Below, piece by piece: positions 1 to 7,571 of a stretch of 42,620 nucleotides of DNA. The stretch comes from Streptomyces sp. MBT53. GTDB lineage: Bacteria > Actinomycetota > Actinomycetes > Streptomycetales > Streptomycetaceae. Numbering within the stretch: the first letter of the stretch is position 1; the number at the start of each line of letters is the position of its first letter. The notes beneath the pieces are model-generated. The model was not told the origin of the DNA. It ran no database searches and was given only the letters and a program-made list of their open reading frames with translations. A program made the translations under genes and the position numbers. The DNA lies in NCBI RefSeq assembly GCF_016654115.1, contig NZ_JAEQAZ010000064.1:1-42620 (forward strand). Direction: 5' to 3'.

Positions 1-57
1 CTTTCCGCCGCCAGGCCCCGCGCACCCCGCAACAGGGCGGGGCCTGGCGGCGGAAAG
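1..57. repeat. Perfect 19-bp inverted repeat inside the partial RDD gene
   Basis: Positions 1-19 (CTTTCCGCCGCCAGGCCCC) are the exact reverse complement of 39-57, separated by 19 bp. The arms are coding sequence on the minus strand and would make a strong GC-rich hairpin. The left arm sits on the window edge, so the repeat may be longer. Confidence 0.8.
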
Positions 58-451
58 TCGTCGTGCCCTCGTCGGGGAGGTCCGGGGCCGGGGTCTGGCG
101 GTGGAAGACGAACGTGCCGGGGTTGGACGGTTCGTCCTGCTGGGCGGGGAGCCTCGGGTCCGGGGCGCCCCAGGAGACGTGGTGGTCGCGGGCGCCGCCG
201 AAACCGCTCTGGTGGGCGCGGTCCGCGCCCCAGGCCGATGCCGGCTCGGGGTCCTCGTCGAAGAAGTGCGGGCCGGTCTCCTCGACGGACGGGCCCGCGC
301 CGGGCGCCAGCCCGTCCGACGGCGCCGGGCGGCTGGTGCCGGGCACCCAGGACGCGCCGTTCCAGTACCGGACGTATCCAGGAATGGACGGGTCCGGGTA
401 GTACCCCTCGCGGGGCCTGTCGTCACCGGGTGCCGGGGTTGGGGCGCTCAT
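1..451 (-). CDS. RDD family membrane protein, N-terminal part (runs off the window)
   Basis: Reading from the ATG at 451 gives MSAPTPAPGDDRPREGYYPD, then a VRYWNGASWVPG stretch. This is the DUF2510-like 'YYPDP..RYWDG..W' N-terminal module seen on many actinobacterial RDD membrane proteins. About 150 codons are present. They form a proline-, acidic- and glycine-rich linker that contains two similar TF(V)F.RQ(A/T)P segments. The RDD transmembrane domain itself would lie beyond position 1 and is not visible, so the family name rests on the N-terminus and on recalled Streptomyces homologues. It is divergent from ssgG across a 265-bp gap. The last visible codons lie inside a perfect inverted repeat (1-57), which is odd for coding sequence. 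Confidence 0.72.
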   Translation of the reverse strand, partial: MSAPTPAPGDDRPREGYYPDPSIPGYVRYWNGASWVPGTSRPAPSDGLAPGAGPSVEETGPHFFDEDPEPASAWGADRAHQSGFGGARDHHVSWGAPDPRLPAQQDEPSNPGTFVFHRQTPAPDLPDEGTTTFRRQAPPCCGVRGAWRRK

Positions 452-716
452 GTCCGTCGTCCCGTATCTGCTCGGAGGTCGAATGAGGGTGTCCACATCT
501 ATCAGACCTGTGCCATCGCCACTGCCCGTCCCGCCCGACCCACTCCTTTCCGGGCAAGCTCGTGCACGGAGTCCACACGCCTCGAAGCCCCGTGGCGCCT
601 TCGCGAAGCCTCGCGGAAAAAAAGTTTCCCGAAGTCGCGTAATGCTTCCGGCCGCACGCCCTCTCCACTCGTACGGGCCCACCGCGGGACCCGGCGAGCA
701 CGAGAGGACACACGTC

Positions 717-1190
717 ATGCACACAGTCGTAGAGCGGGAGTTGGAGCTGAAGCTGATCCTGTCGCCGGAACGGAGCATTCCCGTTCCGGCCCGGCTCAGC
801 TACCGCACGGACGACCCGTACGCCGTCCACATCTCCTTCCACATCAACTCCGAGCACCCCGTGCACTGGACGTTCGCCCGCGAACTCCTCGTCGAGGGGG
901 TGTTCCGGCCGTGCGGGCACGGGGACGTGCGGGTGTGGCCGACGAAGGTGGAGGGGCGCAGCGTCGTCCTGATGGCGCTGAGTTCACCCGACGGGGACGC
1001 CCTCCTGGAGGCCCCGGCGGCCCAGGTGTCGGCGTGGCTGGAGCGGACCCTGCGGGTGGTGCCTCCGGGCTCTGAGGCCGAGCAGCTCGGTATCGACGAC
1101 GGCCTGGCCGAGCTGCTCGCACCGACCCCGGCCGACGACCTGTGGCTGCGCGACCCGTGGCCGTCGGACGAGTCGCGGGACGGGGAGTGA
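717..1190 (+). CDS. ssgG: SsgA-like sporulation/cell-division protein, probably SsgG
   Basis: The 157-aa product is a typical SsgA-like protein (SALP), a family confined to sporulating actinomycetes that steers septum placement and peptidoglycan remodelling in aerial hyphae. Family signatures are LPVPARLSYR-type near residue 20, DPYAVHISFH, the WTFARELLVEGV block, GDVRVWP and ALSSPDGDALLEAP. The ATG at 717 follows GAGAGGA at 702-708. An in-frame GTG at 714 is possible. The C-terminal tail after about residue 130 is acidic and longer than in SsgB. The paralogue call (SsgG rather than SsgB or SsgE) rests on the neighbouring GlcD-like oxidase and hppD, an arrangement I recall around SCO2924; the sequence alone supports only 'SALP'. 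Confidence 0.82.
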   Translation: MHTVVERELELKLILSPERSIPVPARLSYRTDDPYAVHISFHINSEHPVHWTFARELLVEGVFRPCGHGDVRVWPTKVEGRSVVLMALSSPDGDALLEAPAAQVSAWLERTLRVVPPGSEAEQLGIDDGLAELLAPTPADDLWLRDPWPSDESRDGE

Positions 1191-1209
1191 GCCGTAGAAC
1201 GGGACGGGG

Positions 1210-2610
1210 TCAGAAGAGTTTGCCGGGGTTGAGGATCCCCAGCGGGTCGAAGGTCGCCTTGACCGCCCGCTGCATCTCCACGCCCACCGGTCCGATCTCG
1301 CGGGCCAGCCACTCCTTCTTCAGGACACCGACGCCGTGTTCGCCGGTGATGGTGCCGCCGAGTTCCAGGCCGAGGGCCATGATCTCGTCGAAGGACTCGC
1401 GGGCGCGCCGGGACTCGTCGGGGTCCTGCGCGTCGAAGCAGACGGTGGGGTGGGTGTTGCCGTCGCCCGCGTGCGCGCAGACGCCGATCGTCAACTGGTA
1501 CTTCTCCGCGATCCGTTCGACCCCTTCGAGCATCTCGCCGAGCCGTGACCGGGGCACGCACACGTCGTCGATCATCGTCGTGCCCTTGACCGCCTCCAGC
1601 GCCGTGAGCGACAACCGCCGCGCCTGGAGCAGCAGTTCGGACTCGGCCGCGTCCTCGGCGGGCACCACCTCCGTGGCTCCGGCCGCCTCGCAGAGGGCTC
1701 CTACGGCGGCCAGGTCGGCGGCGGGGTCGAGCGTGTCGAAGGCCGCGAGCAGCAGCGCCTCGGTGCTCTCCGGCAGTCCCATGTGCGCGAGGTCGTTGAC
1801 GGCCTTGACGGTCGTACGGTCCATCAGTTCGAGGAGGGACGGCACGTGTCCGCCCTCCATGATCCGGCACACGGCGTCGCAGGCCTCCGCCGCGGACCCG
1901 AACTCCGCGGCCAGGACGAGCTGTTGGGGCGGCTGCGGCTTCAGCGCAAGCACCGCCTTCACGACGATGCCGAGCGAGCCCTCCGAGCCGACGAACAGGC
2001 GGGTCAGGTCGTATCCGGCGACGCCCTTGGCCGTACGCCGGCCGGTGGTCATGAGTCGCCCGTCGGCGAGGACGACGTCGAGGCCCAGGACGTACTCGGC
2101 CGTCACCCCGTACTTCACGCAGCACAGCCCGCCCGAGGCGGTGCCGATGTTGCCGCCGATGGTGCACATCTCCCAGCTGGAGGGGTCGGGCGGGTAGTAC
2201 AGGCCGTGTTCGTTGACCGCGCGGGAGAGGGTCGCGTTGATGACGCCCGGCTCGACGACCGCGATGCGGTCGACCGGGCTGATCTCCAGGATGCGGTCCA
2301 TCTTGACGAGGGACACCACGATGCAGCCCTCGGAGGCGTTCGCCGCGCCCGACAGGCCGGTGCGGGCGCCCTGCGGGACGACCGGGACGCGCAGTTCGGT
2401 GGCGACGCGCATCACGTGCTGGACGTGTTCGACCGTGCGCGGCAGCACGACGGCGGCGGGGGTGCCGGACGGGCAGAAGCTCGCCATGTCGTTGGCGTAC
2501 GAGACCGTGACGTCCGGGTCGGTGAGGACGGCCTCGGCGGGCAGCCCGGTCAGCAGGCGGTCGAGAAGGGATCCGGTGTCGTGGTCGCGAGGCGCTTCGA
2601 TACGGCTCAT
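1210..2610 (-). CDS. FAD-binding oxidase, GlcD / D-lactate dehydrogenase type
   Basis: The 466-aa product belongs to the vanillyl-alcohol-oxidase flavoprotein superfamily. The N-terminal PCMH-type FAD domain (about residues 40-220) contains VVLPRTVEHVQHVMR, VPVVPQGARTGLSG, VEPGVINATLSRAV and the GGNIGTASGGLCCVKYG loop that grips the FAD pyrophosphate. The C-terminal oxidase domain ends in HAGDGNTHP and a GTITGEHGVGVLKKEWL block, as in GlcD and bacterial D-lactate dehydrogenases. It is probably a cytoplasmic 2-hydroxyacid dehydrogenase; the substrate cannot be read from sequence. The start chosen is the ATG at 2610 (MSRIEAPRDHD). It is monocistronic, with its 3' end facing ssgG and its 5' end divergent from the TPR gene over 98 bp. 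Confidence 0.88.
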   Translation of the reverse strand: MSRIEAPRDHDTGSLLDRLLTGLPAEAVLTDPDVTVSYANDMASFCPSGTPAAVVLPRTVEHVQHVMRVATELRVPVVPQGARTGLSGAANASEGCIVVSLVKMDRILEISPVDRIAVVEPGVINATLSRAVNEHGLYYPPDPSSWEMCTIGGNIGTASGGLCCVKYGVTAEYVLGLDVVLADGRLMTTGRRTAKGVAGYDLTRLFVGSEGSLGIVVKAVLALKPQPPQQLVLAAEFGSAAEACDAVCRIMEGGHVPSLLELMDRTTVKAVNDLAHMGLPESTEALLLAAFDTLDPAADLAAVGALCEAAGATEVVPAEDAAESELLLQARRLSLTALEAVKGTTMIDDVCVPRSRLGEMLEGVERIAEKYQLTIGVCAHAGDGNTHPTVCFDAQDPDESRRARESFDEIMALGLELGGTITGEHGVGVLKKEWLAREIGPVGVEMQRAVKATFDPLGILNPGKLF

Positions 2611-2708
2611 GATCACAGCGTCGCACTCGCGGCCATCGGTGTGAACCCCGTCCGCGCGCGGCTTCGGCTGCCGGGGCGCGGTCGTCGTAGTGACGCACAG
2701 TGAGCGCC

Positions 2709-4190
2709 ATGGAGAACGAACAGCGGAGCCCGGGTACGTCCCTGGTGGCGGAGGCTCGCAAGCGCCGCTCCCCCGTTCTGCGGCGGGTGCTGATCGCCTC
2801 GGTCGCCGGGTGTGCCGTGGTCGGCGGGCTGCTGTGGCTGCTGCCCGAGGAACCGCGTCCGGCGCCGCCACCCGCACCGGGCCCCAAGACGCAGGCGCTG
2901 ACCGCGGTGACCGCGGGGGTGCCGGCCGCGCTGCCCGACCTGGCCGCGCTGATCGGCGACCGCGAGGCCCGGGTGCGGGCCCGTCCGACGGACGCGCGCT
3001 CCTGGGCAGTGCTCGGGGTGGCCTACGTGGAGCAGGGGCGGCGCACCGGTGACGCCCTCTACTACCCGAAGGCCGACGACGCCCTCCACACCTCGCTGAA
3101 GGTCCGCGCGAAGGGGAACGACGCGAGCGCTGTGGCGATGGACGGTCTGACGGCCCTGGCGAACGAGCGGCGGGACTTCCGGGCAGCCCGGACCTGGGGC
3201 GAGGCCGCGGTGAAGCTGGCGCCGAAGCGCTGGACGACGTACCCGCTGCTGATCGACGCCTACACCGGCCTCGGCGACTACAAGGCGACCCGGCGGACCC
3301 TCGAAAAGCTCCAGGAACTGCACTCCGGACCCGCCGTGATGGCGCGCGCCGCCGAGGTCTACCGCGACCGGGGCTGGCGCGAGGACGCCGCCGCCCAGAT
3401 CGCCGACGCGGCGGCCAGGGCGACCGCGCCCGCCGAACAGGCGGCCTGGTGGCAGCGGGCCGGTGAGCTGGCCTGGGAGCGCGGGGACCGGGAGGTGGCG
3501 CTACGGCACTTCGAGGCGGCCGTACGGATCGACCCCGACCAGCGGGAGGCGCTCGCCGGGGAGGGCAGGGCACTGGCGGCACTGGGCCGCACCTCGGAGG
3601 CCCTGAACGCCTACCAGGTCGCCCTCGCCAAGCAGCCGACCCCCCAATACGCCCTGGAACTGGGCGAGTTGTACGAGTCGCTGGGTCTCAGCCAGGCGGC
3701 CCGGGTCCAGTACGACACCTTGCGGACCCTGGCGACCAGGGACGCGGCGGGCGGTGTCGACGACGAGCTGGTGCTCGGTGTGTTCGAGGCGGACCACGGG
3801 GACGCACGGGATGCCGTACGACGGCTGCGCGGCGAGTGGGCCAGGCAGCCGGGGATCGCGGTGGCGGACGCGCTGGGGTGGGCGCTGCACCGGGCCGGGC
3901 AGGACGCGGAGGCGCTGAAGTTCGCGTCGACGGCGACGGACAAGGTGCACGGGGGCGGGGTGCGGGACGCGCTGTACGCGTTCCACCGGGGCATGATCGA
4001 GCGGGAGTTGGACAAGCCCGCCTCCGCGCGCCGGCACCTCCAGGAGGCGCTGCAGATCAACCCGTACTTCTCCCCGCTGCGGGTGCCGCAGGCGCAGCAG
4101 GCGCTGGCGGAACTGGGCGAGCCACCGGCCGAGCCCCTGCCCACGGACAAGGATCCGCAGGACAAGGAGCAGCAGGAGAAGGCGGGTTGA
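2709..4190 (+). CDS. Membrane-anchored tetratricopeptide repeat protein
   Basis: About 493 aa. A basic N-terminus (EARKRRSPVLRR) precedes one transmembrane segment (about residues 26-46, ending LLWLLP) and a proline-rich linker. A long TPR solenoid follows; clear repeats include the ARTWGEAAVKLAPKRWTTYP, ALRHFEAAVRIDPDQREALA and SARRHLQEALQINPYFSPL helices. The topology suggests one anchor with an extracytoplasmic TPR domain, so a scaffold role is likely, partner unknown. The tail is charged (DKDPQDKEQQEKAG). An in-frame GTG at 2700 would add three residues; neither start has a strong ribosome-binding site. The gene converges on the nitrile hydratase-type genes, with 9 bp between the two stops. 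Confidence 0.8.
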   Translation: MENEQRSPGTSLVAEARKRRSPVLRRVLIASVAGCAVVGGLLWLLPEEPRPAPPPAPGPKTQALTAVTAGVPAALPDLAALIGDREARVRARPTDARSWAVLGVAYVEQGRRTGDALYYPKADDALHTSLKVRAKGNDASAVAMDGLTALANERRDFRAARTWGEAAVKLAPKRWTTYPLLIDAYTGLGDYKATRRTLEKLQELHSGPAVMARAAEVYRDRGWREDAAAQIADAAARATAPAEQAAWWQRAGELAWERGDREVALRHFEAAVRIDPDQREALAGEGRALAALGRTSEALNAYQVALAKQPTPQYALELGELYESLGLSQAARVQYDTLRTLATRDAAGGVDDELVLGVFEADHGDARDAVRRLRGEWARQPGIAVADALGWALHRAGQDAEALKFASTATDKVHGGGVRDALYAFHRGMIERELDKPASARRHLQEALQINPYFSPLRVPQAQQALAELGEPPAEPLPTDKDPQDKEQQEKAG

Positions 4191-4199
4191 GCCTTCGCG

Positions 4200-4781
4200 T
4201 CACACGGCCGCCGTGCCGATCAGCGCGTTGCGGGTGACGAGTGCGGCCAGTTCGTCCTCCGTCAGCGACTCCGTGCCGGCGGGCCTGAGCGGCAGCACCA
4301 TGTAGCGGGTCTCCGCGCTGGAGTCCCACACGGTGATGTCCGTGGTCGTGGGCAGGGTCAGGCCGAACTCGGCCAGTACGGAACGGGGTTCGCGCACGAC
4401 ACGCGAGCGGTAGGCCTCCGACTTGTACCAGCCCGGGGACGGGCCGAGGAGGGGGAGCGGGTAGCAGGAGCACAGGGTGCAGACGATGACGTTGTGCGTC
4501 GCGTCGGTGTTCTCCACGACCCGCAGACGCTGGAACGAGCCGTCCATGAAGCCGAGTTCCTGGACGGCCGCCGTGCCGTCCGTCAACAGCCGTGCCCGGT
4601 AGGCCTCGTCGGTCCAGGCGTGGGCCACGACCCGCGCCCCGTTCACCGGCGACGCGCCCGAGAGGAACGCGTCGAGCACCTCGTCGACCGCTCCGCCCGG
4701 GACGATCCCCTTCTCCTCCAGCAGGGTCTCGAGTCGCCGTACCCGCCGGGAGATCGAGGCGTCCTCGTGGTCACCGCTCAT
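4200..4781 (-). CDS. Nitrile hydratase alpha subunit / thiocyanate hydrolase gamma-type, cobalt-class active site
   Basis: The 193-aa product carries the complete metal-binding claw C101-T-L-C104-S105-C106. Two of these cysteines are normally oxidised and, with backbone amides, hold a non-corrin Co(III) or Fe(III). Thr after the first Cys is the cobalt-type signature (iron enzymes have Ser). Downstream are WYKSEAYRSRVVREPR and VWDSSAETRYMVLP, both typical of NHase alpha. The start at ATG 4781 follows AGAGGA at about 9 nt and overlaps the preceding gene by 11 bp. It is the last gene of a three-gene set. NHase alpha and thiocyanate hydrolase gamma are homologous, so the substrate (nitrile, thiocyanate or a nitrile-bearing natural product as for ToyJKL) is undecided. 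No activator gene is next to it. Confidence 0.85.
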   Translation of the reverse strand: MSGDHEDASISRRVRRLETLLEEKGIVPGGAVDEVLDAFLSGASPVNGARVVAHAWTDEAYRARLLTDGTAAVQELGFMDGSFQRLRVVENTDATHNVIVCTLCSCYPLPLLGPSPGWYKSEAYRSRVVREPRSVLAEFGLTLPTTTDITVWDSSAETRYMVLPLRPAGTESLTEDELAALVTRNALIGTAAV

Positions 4782-5091
4782 CGTCACGATCCTCTTCGTG
4801 TTCCGCTTCGTGTTCCGCTTCGCACGCTTCCAAGTAGCTTTCCCACAGGTCGAGTACGACGTGGTGGTCGCCCTTTCCCCACAGGTCCCGGGCCGCGAAC
4901 CGCACCGCGTACACCTGCTCCACCGGCGCGTCCCCGCTCCCCCGCGCACTGATGTCGGCCAGTTCGGCATGGCCCTCCGCTTCGACCACGACACCGCATT
5001 TGCCGCGCGCGTACCGGGGCAGGCGGGTGTGGTGCGGCGGGTCGTGCCGGAAGGTCCGGACCCGGGTGCCGGGCGGGAAGCGGTCAGTCAT
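4771..5091 (-). CDS. Nitrile hydratase beta C-terminal domain as a separate subunit
   Basis: The 106-aa product matches only the C-terminal SH3-like barrel of NHase beta: F.PGTRVRTFRHDPPHHTRLPRYARG, GVVVEAEG, the EQVYAVRFAARDLWG block and LDLWESYLE. In ordinary nitrile hydratases this is the second half of one subunit of about 220 aa; here it has its own ATG at 5091, preceded by GGTGAG. It overlaps the N-half gene by 8 bp and the alpha gene by 11 bp, so expression is probably translationally coupled. The acidic tail (EAEHEAEHEEDRDDER) is encoded by a duplicated 12-bp unit near 4796-4820 and is not conserved-looking. An in-frame GTG at 5100 is an alternative start without a ribosome-binding site. 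Confidence 0.82.
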   Translation of the reverse strand: MTDRFPPGTRVRTFRHDPPHHTRLPRYARGKCGVVVEAEGHAELADISARGSGDAPVEQVYAVRFAARDLWGKGDHHVVLDLWESYLEACEAEHEAEHEEDRDDER

Positions 5092-5365
5092 CCAGCTCAC
5101 CCGGTTCGATGACGCCCTTGCGTTCCAGCAGGGCGGTGAGCGCGGTGAACCAGCGTTCGTAGTACGGCATCGAGAGGTACGCGACGGGCGGGATGGCCTC
5201 GATCGCGTCCCGGAACTCGTTGGTGTTGACGATCCCTCGCGCGCGCAGGGCGTTGAACAGCCCGACGACCCGCGCCTCCCAGTCGGCGTGGAAGGGCTCG
5301 GCGTCGTCGGTGGTGTCGATGGCGCCGAAGCCCTCGGTGCCGCCCACGTCGTTGATCCTGGCCAT
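5084..5365 (-). CDS. Nitrile hydratase beta N-terminal domain as a separate subunit
   Basis: The 93-aa product is the helical N-terminal half of NHase beta / thiocyanate hydrolase: M.RINDVGGTEGFGAID, AEPFHADWEARVVGLFNALRA, NTNEFRDAIEAIPPVAYL, the YYERWFTALTALLERKGVI motif, then a stop. In the complex this part wraps the alpha subunit. It is the first gene of the set. No Shine-Dalgarno precedes the ATG at 5365 (the upstream bases are pyrimidine-rich), so it may be translated leaderless or by read-through from the TagC-like gene, whose stop is only 27 nt upstream. Splitting of beta is known in thiocyanate hydrolase (ScnA/B/C) and in the toyocamycin nitrile hydratase ToyJKL. Confidence 0.82.
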   Translation of the reverse strand: MARINDVGGTEGFGAIDTTDDAEPFHADWEARVVGLFNALRARGIVNTNEFRDAIEAIPPVAYLSMPYYERWFTALTALLERKGVIEPGELDD

Positions 5366-5392
5366 GGGAGCAGAGTAGGGCGGAGAGCGTGG

Positions 5393-6259
5393 CTACGGCT
5401 TGTGGCAGAGCGAGAACCGGCGTGCCCCGGGCTCTCCGGACGCGAAACCCACGCACAGGCGGGTGTCGGGTTTCGTGCGGACCGCCAGGCCCTCGGGTTC
5501 GCGGTGGGTGAGGGTGTAGGCGGCCTCCGTGCGGGACTGCTGGAGGAGTTCGCCGGTGCGGATGTCGAGGCAGGAGACGTAGGTGTTGCCGTGTCGCGCG
5601 GGCGGGTTGGTGGTGGAGTCGTAGGCGGTGCCCGCGAGTTGGTAGAGGTGGTCGCCGTCGAGGGCGTAGCCCTGGAACGGGATCTTCGGGTCGGGGTGGG
5701 CGCCGGTCTGGGGTATGTCGGCGAGCGGTGTGGCGTAGTCGCGGGCCACGAAGGCGTCCAAGTCCCATATGCGGTAACGGGGTCGGTTGGCGATGCGGTA
5801 GCGGATGGCGATGCGGTTCGAGGTCATGCAGACCGTGGGCTGGTTGTTGGTGGAGTCCGCGATCGGCTTGCGGATCGCCACGTCGGCGGCGGTGCGGACC
5901 GTGCCGTTCGCGAAGTGGAAGCGGGTGACGGCCTGGCCGTAGGCGCCGCCGGAACCGGCCTTGGCGGCGGCCTCGGTCCAGATCCAGACGTCGCCGTCGG
6001 GGGTGTTCTGCACGCCCATACTGACGCCGTGCCCGAAGCCCTGGAGGTGCATGTGACCGAGCGAAGTGCCTTTGTAGTCGAGCTGGTTGAGGCAGAGGTT
6101 GCCCGCGTCGGCGCCGCCCTGCCTCAACTGGAGGACGTACAGGCGCTGGTGGACCTCGTCGAGGGCGAACGACTGGAGGACCGTGGGTTCGTGCAGGGTG
6201 CCCTTGTTCCAGAGCCAGCGCACCGCCGGTGCGGTCAGGTCGATGGGCGCGTCGGCCAC
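5393..6259 (-). CDS. TagC-like / phage receptor-binding-type beta-propeller protein
   Basis: The 288-aa product belongs to a family often labelled 'teichoic acid biosynthesis protein C' or 'phage baseplate protein' in actinomycetes. Signatures are QSFALDEVHQRLYVLQLRQ, LCLNQLDYKGTSLGHMHL, GFGHGVSMGVQ, DVWIWTEAAA and the late REPEGLAVRT blade. These are blades of a beta-propeller. No signal peptide is visible after the GTG start at 6259, which has an excellent GGGAGGA site. The biological role is unknown; the published names are not good evidence of function, and nothing else in the window is phage-like. It lies 32 bp downstream of hppD and 27 bp upstream of the nitrile hydratase-type genes on the same strand. 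Confidence 0.78.
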   Translation of the reverse strand: MADAPIDLTAPAVRWLWNKGTLHEPTVLQSFALDEVHQRLYVLQLRQGGADAGNLCLNQLDYKGTSLGHMHLQGFGHGVSMGVQNTPDGDVWIWTEAAAKAGSGGAYGQAVTRFHFANGTVRTAADVAIRKPIADSTNNQPTVCMTSNRIAIRYRIANRPRYRIWDLDAFVARDYATPLADIPQTGAHPDPKIPFQGYALDGDHLYQLAGTAYDSTTNPPARHGNTYVSCLDIRTGELLQQSRTEAAYTLTHREPEGLAVRTKPDTRLCVGFASGEPGARRFSLCHKP

Positions 6260-6291
6260 GGTCCTCCCAAGTCCCTTGCGGGACCCGTGAG

Positions 6292-7446
6292 TTACAGGTT
6301 GCCCCGCTTTTCCTGCTCCCGCTCGATCGCCTCGAACAGGGCCTTGAAGTTGCCCTTCCCGAAGCCCATCGAGCCGTGCCGCTCGATGAGTTCGAAGAAC
6401 ACCGTAGGACGGTCCTGGACCGGCTTGGTGAAGATCTGGAGAAGGTACCCGTCCTCGTCGCGGTCGGCGAGGATCTTCAGCTCGCGCAGGGTCTCGACGG
6501 GGACGCGGGTGTCACCGACCCACTCGCCGAGGGTGTCGTAGTACGAGTCGGGGGTGTCGAGGAACTTGACCCCGGCCGCGCGCATGGTCCGTACCGTCCG
6601 CACGATGTCGTTGGTGTTGAGCGCGATGTGCTGGACGCCCGCGCCGCCGTAGAACTCCAGGTACTCGTCGATCTGGGACTTCTTCTTGGCGACGGCCGGT
6701 TCGTTGATCGGGAACTTGACCTTCAGGGTGCCGTCGGCGACGACCTTCGACATCAGCGCGCTGTACTCGGTGGCGATGTCGTCGCCCACGAACTCCTTCA
6801 TGTTCGTGAAGCCCATGACCTTGTTGTAGAAGCCGACCCACTCGTTCATGTGGCCCAGTTCGACATTGCCGACGCAGTGGTCGATGGCCTGGAACGTGCG
6901 GTGGGCGGGCGCCTCGACGAGCGGGTCGGCGGGGGCGAAGCCGGGGAGGTACGGGCCGTCGTAGTCGACGCGCTCGACGAGCGTGTGGCGGGTCTCGCCG
7001 TAGGTGGCGATCGCGGCGAGGACGACCGTGCCGTGCTCGTCCTTCAGCTCATGCGGCTCGGCGAGCGAGCGGGCGCCGTGCCCGACGGCGTAGGCGTGGG
7101 CGGCGCGGGCGTCCGGGACCTCGATGGCGAGGTCGACGACGCCGTCGCCGTGCTCGGCCACATGCCGGGTGAGGAACTCGCCCCAGGGGCCGGCGGGCTT
7201 GATCACGGAGGTGAACACGAAGCGGGCGGAGCCGTTGGTGAGGACGTACGAGGCGGTCTCGCGGCTGCCGTTCTCCGGTCCGGAGTAGGCGACCAGGGTC
7301 ATGCCGAAGGCCGTGGAGTAGTAGTGCGCCGCCTGCTTGGCGTTGCCCACGGCGAAGACGACCGCGTCCATTCCCTTGACCGGGAAGGGGTCGGCCTGCC
7401 GGGCGGTGTCGGGGGTCTGGTGAGTGTTCGCAGCGATGACAGCCAT
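6292..7446 (-). CDS. hppD: 4-hydroxyphenylpyruvate dioxygenase
   Basis: The 384-aa product converts 4-hydroxyphenylpyruvate to homogentisate in tyrosine catabolism, using Fe(II) and O2. Both vicinal-oxygen-chelate modules are intact. The iron ligands are His190 (in AIDHCVGNV), His273 (VQHIALNTNDI) and Glu352 (FFELIER). The GFGKGNFKALFEAIE C-terminal helix that gates the active site is present. The start at ATG 7446 follows GGAGGGAG. Length and sequence are typical for Streptomyces. It is divergent from an Lrp/AsnC regulator gene, with a palindrome between them (7475-7492), which suggests control by that regulator. The two genes downstream are close enough to share its transcript. Confidence 0.96.
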   Translation of the reverse strand: MAVIAANTHQTPDTARQADPFPVKGMDAVVFAVGNAKQAAHYYSTAFGMTLVAYSGPENGSRETASYVLTNGSARFVFTSVIKPAGPWGEFLTRHVAEHGDGVVDLAIEVPDARAAHAYAVGHGARSLAEPHELKDEHGTVVLAAIATYGETRHTLVERVDYDGPYLPGFAPADPLVEAPAHRTFQAIDHCVGNVELGHMNEWVGFYNKVMGFTNMKEFVGDDIATEYSALMSKVVADGTLKVKFPINEPAVAKKKSQIDEYLEFYGGAGVQHIALNTNDIVRTVRTMRAAGVKFLDTPDSYYDTLGEWVGDTRVPVETLRELKILADRDEDGYLLQIFTKPVQDRPTVFFELIERHGSMGFGKGNFKALFEAIEREQEKRGNL

Positions 7447-7474
7447 GAGCGCAGGCTCCCTCCGCTCCGCAAGG

Positions 7475-7492
7475 TGCGCAATAGTTTGCGTA
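7475..7492. promoter_or_regulatory. Candidate Lrp/AsnC operator between hppD and its divergent regulator
   Basis: TGCGCAA-TAGT-TTGCGTA is an imperfect palindrome with 6 of 7 arm positions matching. It lies in the 125-bp divergent region, about 30 bp upstream of hppD. Lrp-family proteins bind sites of this architecture; assignment to this regulator is inference. Confidence 0.5.
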
Positions 7493-7571
7493 TCCGCTGG
7501 GCAGGCTGTTCAGTGCAGGGACCGTTTCTGCGGACTTTCTGTACATGATGACCATCGTGGGAGGCGTCGGC

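Noticed and set aside
101..1075. Long plus-strand ORF overlapping the RDD and ssgG genes
   Set aside because: Arg/Gly/Ala-rich shadow frame; the minus-strand RDD and plus-strand SsgG frames show family motifs.
5393..6259. Prophage tail gene / prophage remnant
   Set aside because: Only a family nickname suggests phage; no integrase, capsid, terminase or tail genes are nearby.
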